Positions 31,772-40,623 of a stretch of 64,000 bases of DNA are shown in pieces. The stretch is from Sva-07 sp963793335 (GTDB lineage Bacteria; Actinomycetota; Acidimicrobiia; Acidimicrobiales; Ilumatobacteraceae): NCBI GenBank assembly GCA_963793335.1, contig CAWBZS010000004.1, positions 372,001 to 436,000 of the forward strand, in the 5' to 3' direction. Positions within the stretch are counted from its first letter, which is position 1. Each line of letters opens with the position of its first letter. Below the pieces are notes generated by a model. It ran no database searches. It saw only the letters and a list, made by a program, of their open reading frames with translations, and was not told the origin of the DNA. A program made the translations under genes and the position numbers.

Positions 31772-33215
31772 GGTCGTCTCCTCCTGACTCGATGGCGGCG
31801 TCGGCGACGGCGCCGAAGTAGGCGAGTACGTCGGTTCGGGTGAGCACGCTGAGGGGACGCCCGCCGGACAGCACCAGGAGTGCCGGGGCGGTTTCGAGCA
31901 TCTCGACCGCGAGTTCGAGCTTCTGGCCGACGCCGATCATCGGAAGCTTCGGTCCCATCACCTTCTCGACCGGCGTCGACAGCACGCCAGGGTCTCGGTA
32001 GATCGACTCCATCAGCTCGAGTTCGTCGATCGAGCCGGACACCTCGGCGGCTGCGAACGGCGGCGTGTTCTTGCAGACCGGGAGTTGGCTGACCCCGGTG
32101 GAGCGCATGATCTCGATCGCCTCGGACACCAGCTGTTGCGGGTTGACGTACAGCAGGTTCTCGATCGAGGCGTTGCGAGTGTCGAGCACTGCTCCGACGC
32201 ACTGGTCGCATTCGCGGAGGAAACCGAAGTTGGCCATCCACTCGTCGTCGAAGACCCGCGACAGGTATCCACGTCCGGAGTCGGGATTGAACACCACCAC
32301 CACGTCGTCGGGCTTGGCGCCTTTGGCGACCTTGATCGCAGCGGCGACCGCCATGCCACCGGATCCGCCGATCAGGATGCCCTCTCGCTGGCTCACGTAG
32401 CGGGCGGTGAGGAAGCTCTCCTCGTCGCTGATCGGGATGATGTCGTCCAGGAGTTCCGGTTCCCAGGCAGCCGGGAAGAAGTCCTCCCCGACGCCCTCCA
32501 CCAGGTACGGGCGCCCGGACCCTCCGGAGAACACCGATCCTTCGGGGTCGGCGGCGATGATCTGGATGTCGGGATTCATCGACTTGAGGTAGCGCGCCAC
32601 ACCGGTGATCGAACCGCAGGTGCCTGCCCCGGCGATGAAGTGGGTGATTCGGCCAGCGGTCTGCCGCCAGATCTCGGGGCCGGTGGTCTTCACGTGGGCG
32701 ACGGGGTTGTGCGGATTCTGGTACTGGTTCGGGCGGAAGGCGCCCAGCTCGTTCGTGAGGCGCTCGGCGACGCTGTAGTAGCTCTGGGGGTCGTCAGGCT
32801 CGACCGCCACCGGGCAGACGACGACCTCGGCACCGTACGCCTTCAGCAGGGAGATCTTCTCGGGGGCGACCTTGTCGGTCATCACGAACACGCAGGTGTA
32901 GCCCCGTTGGGCGGCCACGATCGCGAGGCCGACACCGGTGTTGCCGCTGGTCGGTTCGACGATGGTCCCACCCGGTTGGAGGAGCCCCTCGCGCTCGGCG
33001 GCGAGGATCATCTCGAGCGCGGGCCGATCCTTGGCCGATCCGCCGGGGTTGGTGGCCTCGTGTTTCATCGCGAGGACACACTCGATGCCTTCGAGCTCGC
33101 TGATCTGTTTCATCCGCACCATCGGCGTGTTGCCGATCGTGTCGACGACCGAATCGTGGATCTCGGTGCCATCCAGCCGGGTGTCGTGCTGGTCGGCGGA
33201 CCTGGTGTCGCTCAT
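31764..33215 (-). CDS. cbs: cystathionine beta-synthase
   Basis: 483 residues. The PLP catalytic domain has NTPMVRMKQ, HEATNPGGSAKDRPALEMI with the Schiff-base Lys, EPTSGNTGVGLAI and a GAGTCGSITGVARYL phosphate loop. A C-terminal pair of CBS domains at about 345-480 (LLYVNPQQLVSEAIEIM; GGRPLSVLTRTDVLAYFG) is the regulatory module. The ATG at 33215 is preferred because TACTGT ends 7 bases before it. A GTG at 33248 overlapping the glutaredoxin stop is the coupled alternative. Confidence 0.93.
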   Translation of the reverse strand: MSDTRSADQHDTRLDGTEIHDSVVDTIGNTPMVRMKQISELEGIECVLAMKHEATNPGGSAKDRPALEMILAAEREGLLQPGGTIVEPTSGNTGVGLAIVAAQRGYTCVFVMTDKVAPEKISLLKAYGAEVVVCPVAVEPDDPQSYYSVAERLTNELGAFRPNQYQNPHNPVAHVKTTGPEIWRQTAGRITHFIAGAGTCGSITGVARYLKSMNPDIQIIAADPEGSVFSGGSGRPYLVEGVGEDFFPAAWEPELLDDIIPISDEESFLTARYVSQREGILIGGSGGMAVAAAIKVAKGAKPDDVVVVFNPDSGRGYLSRVFDDEWMANFGFLRECDQCVGAVLDTRNASIENLLYVNPQQLVSEAIEIMRSTGVSQLPVCKNTPPFAAAEVSGSIDELELMESIYRDPGVLSTPVEKVMGPKLPMIGVGQKLELAVEMLETAPALLVLSGGRPLSVLTRTDVLAYFGAVADAAIESGGDDHG

Positions 33216-33222
33216 GTGCCCG

Positions 33223-33228
33223 ACAGTA
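33223..33228 (-). promoter_or_regulatory. -10 box (TACTGT) of cbs
   Basis: TACTGT ends 7 bases before the cbs ATG, within the 30-base gap after the glutaredoxin gene. Confidence 0.45.
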
Positions 33229-33244
33229 CCCGCGGCGTCGGAGG

Positions 33245-33622
33245 TCACCTGAAGACGCGGTCGGCCAGCCGACTGACGGCGGTGGGACGTGGGATCTCGA
33301 TGCCGTCCGGCAGCAGGTCAGGGTGGTGCTCGGCGAGAAATGCCAGCAGTTGACCGGCGGAGGGGTTCACGAAGCCGGTGTCACCCACCACCACGGTGGG
33401 CACGGTCTCGTTGCCGTTGGCGTGCAAGCGCACGATCTCGGCGTCGGCCGGGTCGTCCCAGATGTTGTGCTCGACACGCTCGACCCCGAACTTGTCCAGC
33501 TTGCGTTGCAGCATCGAGCAGAAACCGCACCCGGGCCGCCAGTAGAAGTCGATCTGCGTCGTCGGTGTCGCAGGCGACGACGGAACGTCAGCTGATTCGG
33601 GTCCGGAGGTCTCGATGGTCAT
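33245..33622 (-). CDS. glutaredoxin-family protein (mycoredoxin-like)
   Basis: 125 residues. After a variable 30-residue N-terminus comes a thioredoxin-fold domain with a CxxC site, WRPGCGFCSMLQRKL, then VEHNIWDDPADAEIV, the cis-Pro loop NETVPTVVV and a C-terminal helix. This resembles actinobacterial mycoredoxin/glutaredoxin-like proteins, which reduce mycothiol-mixed disulfides. Linkage to cysteine-forming enzymes and the presence of mca fit that role (inference). The start could be up to 4 codons upstream (GTG); no clear Shine-Dalgarno or -10 box is seen for the ATG. Confidence 0.85.
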   Translation of the reverse strand: MTIETSGPESADVPSSPATPTTQIDFYWRPGCGFCSMLQRKLDKFGVERVEHNIWDDPADAEIVRLHANGNETVPTVVVGDTGFVNPSAGQLLAFLAEHHPDLLPDGIEIPRPTAVSRLADRVFR

Positions 33623-33714
33623 GTCCGGTGCAACGACGGCGTCGGTGTGGTATTCCCGGCCCGGCTGGGTGGCGGGAGCGTGCGATGAGGTGCTTGGAAC
33701 CAACGGGTGTGCTG

Positions 33715-33745
33715 CGAGCGTCGAACATGCAGCGTTCGACGCTCG
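33715..33745. promoter_or_regulatory. 12-bp perfect inverted repeat with LexA-like half-sites
   Basis: CGAGCGTCGAAC (33715-33726) and GTTCGACGCTCG (33734-33745) are exact reverse complements around a 7-base centre. It contains TCGAAC and GTTCGA, the half-sites of the actinobacterial SOS box, but separated by 7 rather than 4 bases. It lies between the divergent glutaredoxin gene and the gene starting at 33770. Confidence 0.55.
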
Positions 33746-33769
33746 GTCGGCGACGACCAGGGGGAAGCG

Positions 33770-34713
33770 ATGACGATCGAATTCGATCCACTGTCCAACG
33801 GTGAGGGGCGCAGCGCGAGCACTGGCCATCGTCGGCTCGCGGCCGGCGACGGACGATGACTCGGAAGCTGCGGGGTCCGCCGTCGACGAGTCCGACGGGG
33901 TGCGGTCGTCGGGCGGTCAGGGCCATCCGGCGTGGTCGACATGGGCGGCGCACCGTGGTACGCCGAAGCGTTCGCGGGGCGAGCGATCTCGTCGCTCATG
34001 CTCGGTGCCAACGACAGCAACCCGCACCGGGTGGTCGTGGTGCAGACACCGCCGGAGGTGACCAACGTGCGCGTCCCCTTCGACGACGGCTCGGTCGACG
34101 AGCGCGCACCGCAGAACGGCTTCGCGCTGTTGACGGTGCCGGGCACGATGCCCGAGCCGATCGACGGTGGCGACGGGCCCGGTGACGAGTACATGTACTT
34201 CGATGCTTCCTCCCCGGCGTTCGTCGAGTCGTGCACACCCCCGCCGCCGGCGTTGCCGGACCCCGGCGAGCAGCCGGCCGACCCCGCGACCGCCGAGGCG
34301 GACATCAGCGCTGCGATGGCTGCGCTCTCCGGTGCGATCGGCTCCGACAGCGAGGCCGGTGACTTCCTCGACGACGCCACCGGTGTGGCCGAGGCACGCG
34401 AGCAGGTGCAAGCCGGCGGGTTCGCCTCGGACGCGGCCAGTGCGAGCGCCACGATCGACGAACTCGTGTTCACCGCTGCGGATGAAGCGTGGTTCCACTA
34501 CAGCATCGACACCGACGGCAACGACTTCACCAATCGCTACGGAATCGCCGTCGTCGTCGACGGAGCGTGGAAGATCACCAGGGCCACCGTGTGCCAGGAC
34601 CTGTCGCTCGCCGGCGGCGACTGTGGGCCCGGATGGGAACCGATCCAGCCGCCGAGCGCCGCGTCCGCGTCGACGAGTACGGCGAAGCCACGCCAATCGA
34701 ACCGCTGGACTGA
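33770..34713 (+). pseudogene. hypothetical protein with several probable frameshifts
   Basis: A good Shine-Dalgarno (AGGGGGA) precedes ATG 33770, which reads MTIEFDPLSNGEGRSASTG but stops at 33857. The next frame continues in acidic coding-like sequence (DDDSEAAGSAVDESDGVRSS). From about 33925 the original frame resumes (VVDMGGAPWYAEAFAGRAI) with a Pro-rich spacer (PPPPALPDPGEQPADP) and a C-terminal domain ending VDGAWKITRATVCQDLSLA. A last shift near 34653 gives VDEYGEATPIEPLD and a stop at 34713. Without that shift the frame runs on into the M24 peptidase. Two cysteines flank the end of the last domain. Function unknown. Confidence 0.45.
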
Positions 34714-34735
34714 ACAGCCACCGTGGATCCACTGG

Positions 34736-34741
34736 CAGACT
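34736..34741 (+). promoter_or_regulatory. -10 box (CAGACT) of the M24 peptidase gene
   Basis: CAGACT ends 6 bases before the GTG at 34748. It supports a separate start for the peptidase rather than a fusion with the upstream frame. Confidence 0.4.
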
Positions 34742-34747
34742 GACCGG

Positions 34748-35866
34748 GTGAGTTCCGCTGCCTTCGATTCGTCCATCCTGCTCGATCGTCTCGCCCGAGT
34801 GCGTGCGGCGATGGGAGCGCAGCACGTCGACACGGTGCTGCTGTCGGTGGGGCACGATCTGCCATATCTCACCGGGTACACGGCGATGCCGTTGGAGCGC
34901 CTCACGATGCTGGTGCTCCCGCGCGAGGGTGACGCCACGTTGCTGATCCCGGCGCTCGAGGCGCCGCGGGTGGTCGAGCAACCGGGTGTGTTCGAGATGT
35001 TGCCGTGGGGTGAGACCGATGACCCCACTGCGATCGTCGCCCGCCTGGCCTCGGGATCGCAGCGCATCGCCGTCGGCGATCAGATGTGGGCTCGTTTCCT
35101 CGTCGAGCTGCTCGCGCACCTCCCGGCGGCGGAGTACCGGCGGGCAGTCGACGTCGTCGGCCCGCTGCGAATGGCGAAAGATGCCGCGGAGATCGATGCG
35201 CTCGCGGCGGCTGGAGCGGCGGTCGATCGGATCGCCGGCGAGCTGCAGCGGGGCGAGATTCCGCTGGTGGGTCGGACGGAAGCGGAGGTGTCGGCGCACC
35301 TCGGTCGGCGCATCATCGAGGAGGGTCACGACAAGGTCAACTTCGCGATCGTCGCCGCCGGCGAGAACGCGGCCAGTCCCCACCACCATGCGGGTTCACG
35401 CGTGATCCGAGAGCACGAGATCGTGCTCTGCGACTTCGGTGGCACGATGAACGGCTACTGCTCCGACACCACCCGGTGCGTGTTCACCGGCGAGCCCGCC
35501 GCGGACGTGGCCGAGGCCTATGCGGTGCTGCACGAGGCCCAGCAGGCCGGTGTCGATGCTGGAGTCGTGGGCACACCGTGCGAGGACGTCGACCGGGCGG
35601 CCCGTCGGGTGATCGCCGATGCGGGCTACGGCGAGTGGTTCATCCACCGCACCGGACACGGGATCGGGATGGAGGAGCACGAGGACCCGTACATCGTGGA
35701 GGGCAACTCGCTGCCACTGGCGCCCGGACACGCCTACAGCGTCGAGCCGGGGATCTACGTGCCCGGCAAGTGGGGGATGCGCCTCGAAGACATCGTCGTG
35801 GCCACCGAGCAGGGTCCGATTCGCCTGAACGACTCGAATCACTCGCTCGTCAGCGTGTCGGCGTAG
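34748..35866 (+). CDS. M24 family metallopeptidase (Xaa-Pro aminopeptidase/dipeptidase-like)
   Basis: 372 residues. An N-terminal creatinase-like domain (DTVLLSVGHDLPYLTGYTA) precedes the pita-bread catalytic domain. Dinuclear metal ligands are visible in VLCDFGGTMNGYCSDTTR (two Asp), HRTGHGIGMEEHEDPYI (His), YSVEPGIYVPGKWGMRLED (Glu) and the final Glu of that stretch. Such enzymes remove N-terminal residues before proline or split X-Pro dipeptides. The GTG at 34748 begins VSSAAFDSSILLDRLARV. The frame is open upstream only because the preceding gene's stop appears lost by a frameshift. Confidence 0.9.
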   Translation: MSSAAFDSSILLDRLARVRAAMGAQHVDTVLLSVGHDLPYLTGYTAMPLERLTMLVLPREGDATLLIPALEAPRVVEQPGVFEMLPWGETDDPTAIVARLASGSQRIAVGDQMWARFLVELLAHLPAAEYRRAVDVVGPLRMAKDAAEIDALAAAGAAVDRIAGELQRGEIPLVGRTEAEVSAHLGRRIIEEGHDKVNFAIVAAGENAASPHHHAGSRVIREHEIVLCDFGGTMNGYCSDTTRCVFTGEPAADVAEAYAVLHEAQQAGVDAGVVGTPCEDVDRAARRVIADAGYGEWFIHRTGHGIGMEEHEDPYIVEGNSLPLAPGHAYSVEPGIYVPGKWGMRLEDIVVATEQGPIRLNDSNHSLVSVSA

Positions 35867-35889
35867 TTCGCGCCCCCGACCGAAACCGT

Positions 35890-36552
35890 TCAGCCGGTGG
35901 TGAAGGCCGACTCGTCGGCGTCGGGGTCGACCGCGACGAGTTCGATGGCGAGGTCGTTGCCGTCGTAGCGGGCGAGCGGGCCCGAGTCGAGCGCGGAATA
36001 CACCTTGGTGCCGCCGGACACGGCGACGTCGGCGCACACTGCCGGCGCTCCGGCGATCTCGGCGGTGTATCCCGTCGACTCACCGAGGCGCCGCCCGGCG
36101 TCGACGCGCAACCGTCGCTCGAAGCTCGATCCGTAGAAGTCGTGGGTGATCTGCACATCGCTCACCCGGGCATCGTTGATGGTGGCTTCGCACTCCTGGG
36201 CCGTGAGGCTGCAGGTGGCAACGGTGCCGCTGCCGTCGAGGAATCGCACGTCGTTGATCGTGATCGAGCGACGGCTGTTGTCGGCCTGGACCACCCGGGC
36301 GTTCGACTCCATGCCGCCGAGACGGGTGAGGATGGTGTAATCGGCGGTGAACTGCTCGAGGCGAACCATCTCGAGTCGGTCGAGCACGGCGTCGATCGCC
36401 TCGTCGCCGGTCGACTGTTGGACGGGCTGATCGTCGTCGAAACTGGGCCGCGGGCCGGTTGCGCACGCGCCGAGCACCACCGATGCAGCCGCGACGAACA
36501 CGGTGAGCGAACGCAGCGAACCGGTGTGACGTCGGCGTGGGAGCTGGGACAT
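35890..36552 (-). CDS. lipoprotein of unknown function
   Basis: 220 residues. A signal peptide with lipobox LGAC (about residues 27-30) indicates export and lipid attachment. The mature domain is strand-rich with short motifs (TILTRLGGMESNARVVQAD, SITINDVRFLDG, TCSLTAQECEA). It contains three cysteines and ends in YDGNDLAIELVAVDPDAD. I do not recognise a family; LppX/LolA-like folds are possible but unproven. TAGCCT 9 bases before the ATG predicts a leaderless mRNA, and the promoter is back-to-back with that of the membrane protein gene at 36588. Confidence 0.7.
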   Translation of the reverse strand: MSQLPRRRHTGSLRSLTVFVAAASVVLGACATGPRPSFDDDQPVQQSTGDEAIDAVLDRLEMVRLEQFTADYTILTRLGGMESNARVVQADNSRRSITINDVRFLDGSGTVATCSLTAQECEATINDARVSDVQITHDFYGSSFERRLRVDAGRRLGESTGYTAEIAGAPAVCADVAVSGGTKVYSALDSGPLARYDGNDLAIELVAVDPDADESAFTTG

Positions 36553-36561
36553 GGCGTCGTC

Positions 36562-36567
36562 AGGCTA
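36562..36567 (-). promoter_or_regulatory. -10 box (TAGCCT) of the lipoprotein gene
   Basis: TAGCCT ends 9 bases before the ATG at 36552. It lies only 6 bases from the divergent TACCGT box at 36574. Confidence 0.45.
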
Positions 36568-36573
36568 CGGCGT

Positions 36574-36579
36574 TACCGT
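36574..36579 (+). promoter_or_regulatory. -10 box (TACCGT) of the membrane protein gene
   Basis: TACCGT ends 8 bases before the GTG at 36588 and decides that start. Confidence 0.45.
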
Positions 36580-36587
36580 TGTGGATC

Positions 36588-37523
36588 GTGATCAGCCTCG
36601 ACGCCGCCACGGTGCTTCTCCAGTGGGCCACCGGCGGCATGCTGTTCTGCTGGTTCACCACCCGCCGTCGCATTGCCAGCCTCGGTTACGGATGGCTGCT
36701 TCGAGGCGTCTACTTCTGCTTCGCCGCCGGAGCGCTGGCCGCTGGGCTCTCGTTCGGTGTGGTGCCAGTGCGCGAAGCGGCATCCGTCGGCGTGATGATC
36801 GCCTGTGCGGTCGCCCTGGTCGTCTCGGTTCGGCGCAAGGCCGCCGGCGTGAGCGGCGCACGTGCCGAACACGACCGCCGCAGCGAGCGCGTTGCTGCGA
36901 TGACGGGCATCGAGCGCACCGGCCAGGCCGACGATGCCGATACTGATGCCGCCGATGTCGCCGATGGTGGCGACGCAACGAACGTCGACCCCTCGCGCAG
37001 TACCTCGACCGATCGGCTCGGGCCCGAGTTCCCGCCGGTGCTCGACCTCGTGCCGGTGTTCATCGGGGCGGTCGGCCTCGTCGCCGCAGCGCTCGATGCC
37101 GGCGGCAACCCAGCGGTGGCGTTGGCTCGCACGCTGGTCGGTGCAGCGTTCATCGGAGCGATCTCCGACGCAATGCTGCTCGGTCACTGGTATCTCACGC
37201 AGCCGGGCCTCCCTCGCCGGCTCCTCAACGAGATGGTCGCCGCGCTGAAGTGGCTGTGGCCTGCGGAATTCCTGGTGATGCTGCTCCCGACCGGGATGAT
37301 CGCCGTGCTCACCGGCTCGGTCGACGACGGTTGGGGCGGCATGCTCGGCTGGATGTGGTTGATGTGCTCGATCACCACGATCGTGCTGATCTTCGTGACC
37401 CAGGCGGCCTTGAAGGAGCGGGCCTACTCCGCAGTGATGGCGGCCACCGGGCTGCTGTATCTCGCGATCCTGACCGGGTTCGGCATGGACATCGTGCCTC
37501 GTGCCATCCTCGCCGGCAGCTGA
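36588..37523 (+). CDS. polytopic membrane protein of unknown function
   Basis: 311 residues with about eight hydrophobic segments. Three are in the first 80 residues (ATVLLQWATGGMLFCWF, GVYFCFAAGALAAGLSFGVV, VGVMIACAVALVVSV). A cytosolic, acidic, Asp/Ala-rich loop of about 55 residues follows, then five more segments. GHWYLTQPGLPRRLLNEM between two helices is the most distinctive conserved-looking stretch and recalls actinobacterial membrane proteins of unknown role. It precedes ku by 40 bases on the same strand; a link to DNA repair is not implied by sequence. Confidence 0.7.
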   Translation: MISLDAATVLLQWATGGMLFCWFTTRRRIASLGYGWLLRGVYFCFAAGALAAGLSFGVVPVREAASVGVMIACAVALVVSVRRKAAGVSGARAEHDRRSERVAAMTGIERTGQADDADTDAADVADGGDATNVDPSRSTSTDRLGPEFPPVLDLVPVFIGAVGLVAAALDAGGNPAVALARTLVGAAFIGAISDAMLLGHWYLTQPGLPRRLLNEMVAALKWLWPAEFLVMLLPTGMIAVLTGSVDDGWGGMLGWMWLMCSITTIVLIFVTQAALKERAYSAVMAATGLLYLAILTGFGMDIVPRAILAGS

Positions 37524-37563
37524 CACAGCGCCGACCGGCGCGGCGATGTGATTGACTCTGCCC

Positions 37564-38376
37564 ATGGCGAGGCCGGTGTGGAGTGGCACGATTTCTTTCG
37601 GGTTGGTGGCAATCCCGGTGAAGCTCTTCCATGCCGTCCGCCGCCAGAGCGTGTCGTTCAACCAACTCGACGAACGCAACATGGCGCGGATCCGGTACCG
37701 GAAGGTGAATGCCGACACCGGTGACGAGGTCGGCGACGACCACATCGTCAAGGGCTACGAGATCTCCAAGGGTCGCTACGTGGTCGTCGATCCGGACGAA
37801 CTCGAACCGTTCATGCCGGTGGCCACCAAGTCGGTCGACCTGGAGGAGTTCGTCGATCTGGCCGAGATCGACCCGGTCTTCTTCGACACCGCCTACCACC
37901 TGGCACCCGACGGGCCGCCGAAGCCGTACGTCCTCCTGGCGCGGGCGATGGAGGCGAGTGGCAAGGTGGCGATCGGTCGGTTCGTGATGCGCAACAAGCA
38001 GTACACGGCGGCGATCCGGGCCGAGGACGGCCGACTGGTGATGTCGACGCTCGCCTACGCCGATGAAGTGCTCGACCCCGCCTCGATCGAGGAGCTCCAA
38101 GGTCTCGACGACGTCGAGGTGAGCGACCGTGAGGTGGCGATGGCCGAGTCGCTCGTCGAGTCGTTGACGGCAGCGTTCGAGCCGGAGAAGTACCGCGACG
38201 AGTACCGCGAAGAAGTGATGGCGCTCATCCAGATGAAGGCCGACGGCGAGGAGTTCGAAGTGCTCGAGTCCGCTGCAGAGAAGCCGAAGGTGGTCGACAT
38301 CATGGCGGCGCTCGAAGCGAGTGTGACCGCTGCGAAGGAGGCCCGCGGTCGTCATCCGTCCGAGAAGTCGGCCTGA
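37564..38376 (+). CDS. ku: non-homologous end-joining protein Ku
   Basis: 270-residue DNA-end-binding protein. It begins MARPVWSGTISFGLVAIPVK, the hallmark of bacterial Ku. VDLEEFVDLAEIDPVFFD and YRDEYREEVMALIQMK match the core and C-terminal region. Bacterial Ku forms a homodimer ring that recruits LigD. The C-terminal extension is short (about 40 residues). A LigD-type polymerase domain gene follows by 21 bases. The TTGACT six bases before the ATG may be a variant -10 box. Confidence 0.94.
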   Translation: MARPVWSGTISFGLVAIPVKLFHAVRRQSVSFNQLDERNMARIRYRKVNADTGDEVGDDHIVKGYEISKGRYVVVDPDELEPFMPVATKSVDLEEFVDLAEIDPVFFDTAYHLAPDGPPKPYVLLARAMEASGKVAIGRFVMRNKQYTAAIRAEDGRLVMSTLAYADEVLDPASIEELQGLDDVEVSDREVAMAESLVESLTAAFEPEKYRDEYREEVMALIQMKADGEEFEVLESAAEKPKVVDIMAALEASVTAAKEARGRHPSEKSA

Positions 38377-38397
38377 CCGGCTGCGTGGACCGCGTCG

Positions 38398-39301
38398 ATG
38401 GCTGCTCCGATCGAGGTCGATGTCGAGGGTCGCTCGGTGCGACTCACCAACCTCGACAAGGTGCTGTACCCGTCGGGCTTCACCAAGGCCGACGTCGTCG
38501 ACTATCACCTGCGCGTCGCTCCGACGATCGTCGCGCACCTCTCCGGCCGTTGCATCACGTTCCGTCGCTATCCCGACGGCACCGATCGCGACGGATTCTT
38601 CGAGAAACGATGTCCGTCGCATCGTCCCGACTGGGTGCCGGTGGCGCGTGGGCCCGGCGATCGCCGCGGCGGTATCGACTTCTGCCGCATCGAGGACGCT
38701 GCCACGATGGTGTGGGCCGCCAACCTGGCGGCGATCGAACTGCATGCGCCGATGGCGCTGGCAGTCGACCTCGATCGCCCACGGGCGTTGGTGTTCGACT
38801 TCGACCCGGGACCGCAGACCTCGATCGTCGAGTGCTGCCAAGTGGCCGTCGGGGTGCGGGCGATCCTCGACTCGGTCGGCCTCGAAGGCTGGTGCAAGAC
38901 CTCGGGTTCCAAAGGGCTTGCAGCTGTATGTGCCGCTGAACACCGACGGTGTCACCCACGAGGCGACCGCCGACTTCGCGTTGGCCGTCGGGCAGGTCAT
39001 GGAGCGGCAGATGCCCGGCCGGGTGACCACCGTGATGGCGAAGTCGGAGCGGCCCGGCAAGGTGTTCGTCGACTGGAGCCAGAACGCGCTCCACAAGACG
39101 ACGATCGCTCCGTACTCGCTGCGGGCTCGACACGACCCGACCGTGTCGACGCCGGTGTCGTGGGACGAGGTCGAGCACTGTGCCGTCAGCGGCGACGATC
39201 TCCGGTTCGAGGCGCCGGTCGTGTTGCAGCGCATCGCGGAGTTGGGCGACCTGTTCGCGCCGGTGCTGACGACCCGTCAACACCTGCCGACTCCGTCCTG
39301 A
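38398..39301 (+). pseudogene. ligD: LigD-type primase-polymerase domain protein, broken by one +1 frameshift
   Basis: The N-terminal part (VRLTNLDKVLYPSGFTKAD, YHLRVAPTIVAHLSGR) is in one frame. After GSKG near residue 170 the conserved sequence continues in the next frame (LQLYVPLNTDGVTHEATADF, KVFVDWSQNALHKTTIAPYS). An extra A in the AAA at 38911-38913 explains the break; restored length is 300 residues. FDFDPGPQTS holds the DxD polymerase metals, and SGSKGLQLYVP would be the G-S/T-K-G-L substrate motif, split exactly at the frameshift. Only the polymerase domain is encoded; no ATP-dependent ligase domain lies in the window. Confidence 0.85.
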
Positions 39302-39359
39302 CCGGTCACGGTTCCTGAGGGGTTGCCGCCACCTGGAGGCCGCCGGCGGTCATCATGGT

Positions 39360-40623
39360 GTGGTGCACCCCAGGGCGCTGACTCGGCGCAGCTTCTCCGC
39401 GATCTTCGTCGCCACCGCGACGTTGGTGGTTGCGGCGTGTTCCACACCGACCGTGCAGTCCGACGGGGAGTCGGATGGTCCGTCCAGCGAGCCGGCACCG
39501 TCATCGACCGAGCTCTTCGACATCGACCAGGGAGATCCGCTGCCGTTCCCCGGCTACGACATCGATCGGGTGACGATCGCGCCCCTTCCGAAGCCTGATG
39601 CATCGGGTGCAGACGGCGCACCGCTGACCGGTTGGGCTGCGTTCGACGCGTCGCTGCAGCGCGAGGTGCTCCAAGGTGGATCCGATGCGGTGTCCGTTGC
39701 CGTGTCGATCGACGGTGACATCGTCCACCGAGCGGCGATGGGCGTCGCGCATCCCGGACACCCTCGTGCCGGCGGAAACCGGGGACAAGTTCCGCATCGC
39801 CAGCATCTCGAAGCCGATCACGGCGATCGTCGCCCTGCAGCTGGTGCAGGACGGCCTCGTCGGCCTCGACGACCCGGTCGGTGGGGTCGTCGCCAACGCG
39901 GTGGGTGTCGATGCGCCGAACGGTCGGTCGGCGAGCATCACGCTGCGGCAGTTGCTCACCCACACGTCCGGATTCCCGCAGTACGAGAATCTGTTCTTCC
40001 GCAATCAGGCGGGCTCGTGCACGGAAGCGGCGGTCGTCGGCTTCACCCGGGCGGTGTCGGGGCCGGGCTTCCGGTACAGCAACATGAACTACTGCGTGCT
40101 CGGTCTGCTGATCGAGGAGTTGACCGGCATGGCGTACGAGGACGCCGTGTACGAGCGGCTGCTCACGCCTCTGGGGTTGTCGGGGATGCGTCTCGCCCCG
40201 ACCCAGGAACCGGATCCCGGCGAGGCGGTGCATCGGACCGTGCCGGGGCGCAACTACATGGAGGTGCTCGCCGCGGCCGGCGCCTGGGTCGCGTCCCCCA
40301 GCGACCTGGTCACGATCTTCAACGCACTCGATCTGGACACCCCCGGGTGGAAACCGCTGACGGCCGAGACGCTGGGGGTCATGACGACCAGTGCGACCAA
40401 CGCCGCTGCACCCGACCGCGGGTACGCGATGGGGTTGATCCTGTACGGGGGTGGTGCCGCCGGGCACACCGGCACCATCGAGAGCACGCACGCAATGGTC
40501 CTCGATCGCGCCGACAACGTCACGTGGGCGGTGACGGTCAGCGGCCAGAACCCGAGTGAGACCGTTCGGCTGCTCGGCATGGTCGACCGGGCGCTCGCCG
40601 CCGGTGGTTTCGTGGCCGGCTGA
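39360..40623 (+). pseudogene. beta-lactamase-fold serine hydrolase lipoprotein, broken by one +1 frameshift
   Basis: A signal peptide with lipobox VAAC (about residues 24-27) and a Ser/Glu-rich linker start the protein. The catalytic domain begins in this frame (SVAVSIDGDIVHRAAMGVAH). After base 39756 it continues in the next frame (DTLVPAETGDKFRIASISK). One extra G in CCCGGAC at 39756-39757 accounts for it. Restored length is 420 residues. The SxxK motif SISK, the YxN motif (YSNMNY) and a HTG box (GHTGTIES) are intact. It belongs to the class C beta-lactamase/D-Ala-D-Ala carboxypeptidase/esterase group. Its stop overlaps the next gene by one base. Confidence 0.82.

Noticed and set aside
33721..33739. 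Canonical SOS (LexA) box
   Set aside because: The half-sites match, but the spacer is 7 bases rather than 4, so it is reported only as a LexA-like palindrome.
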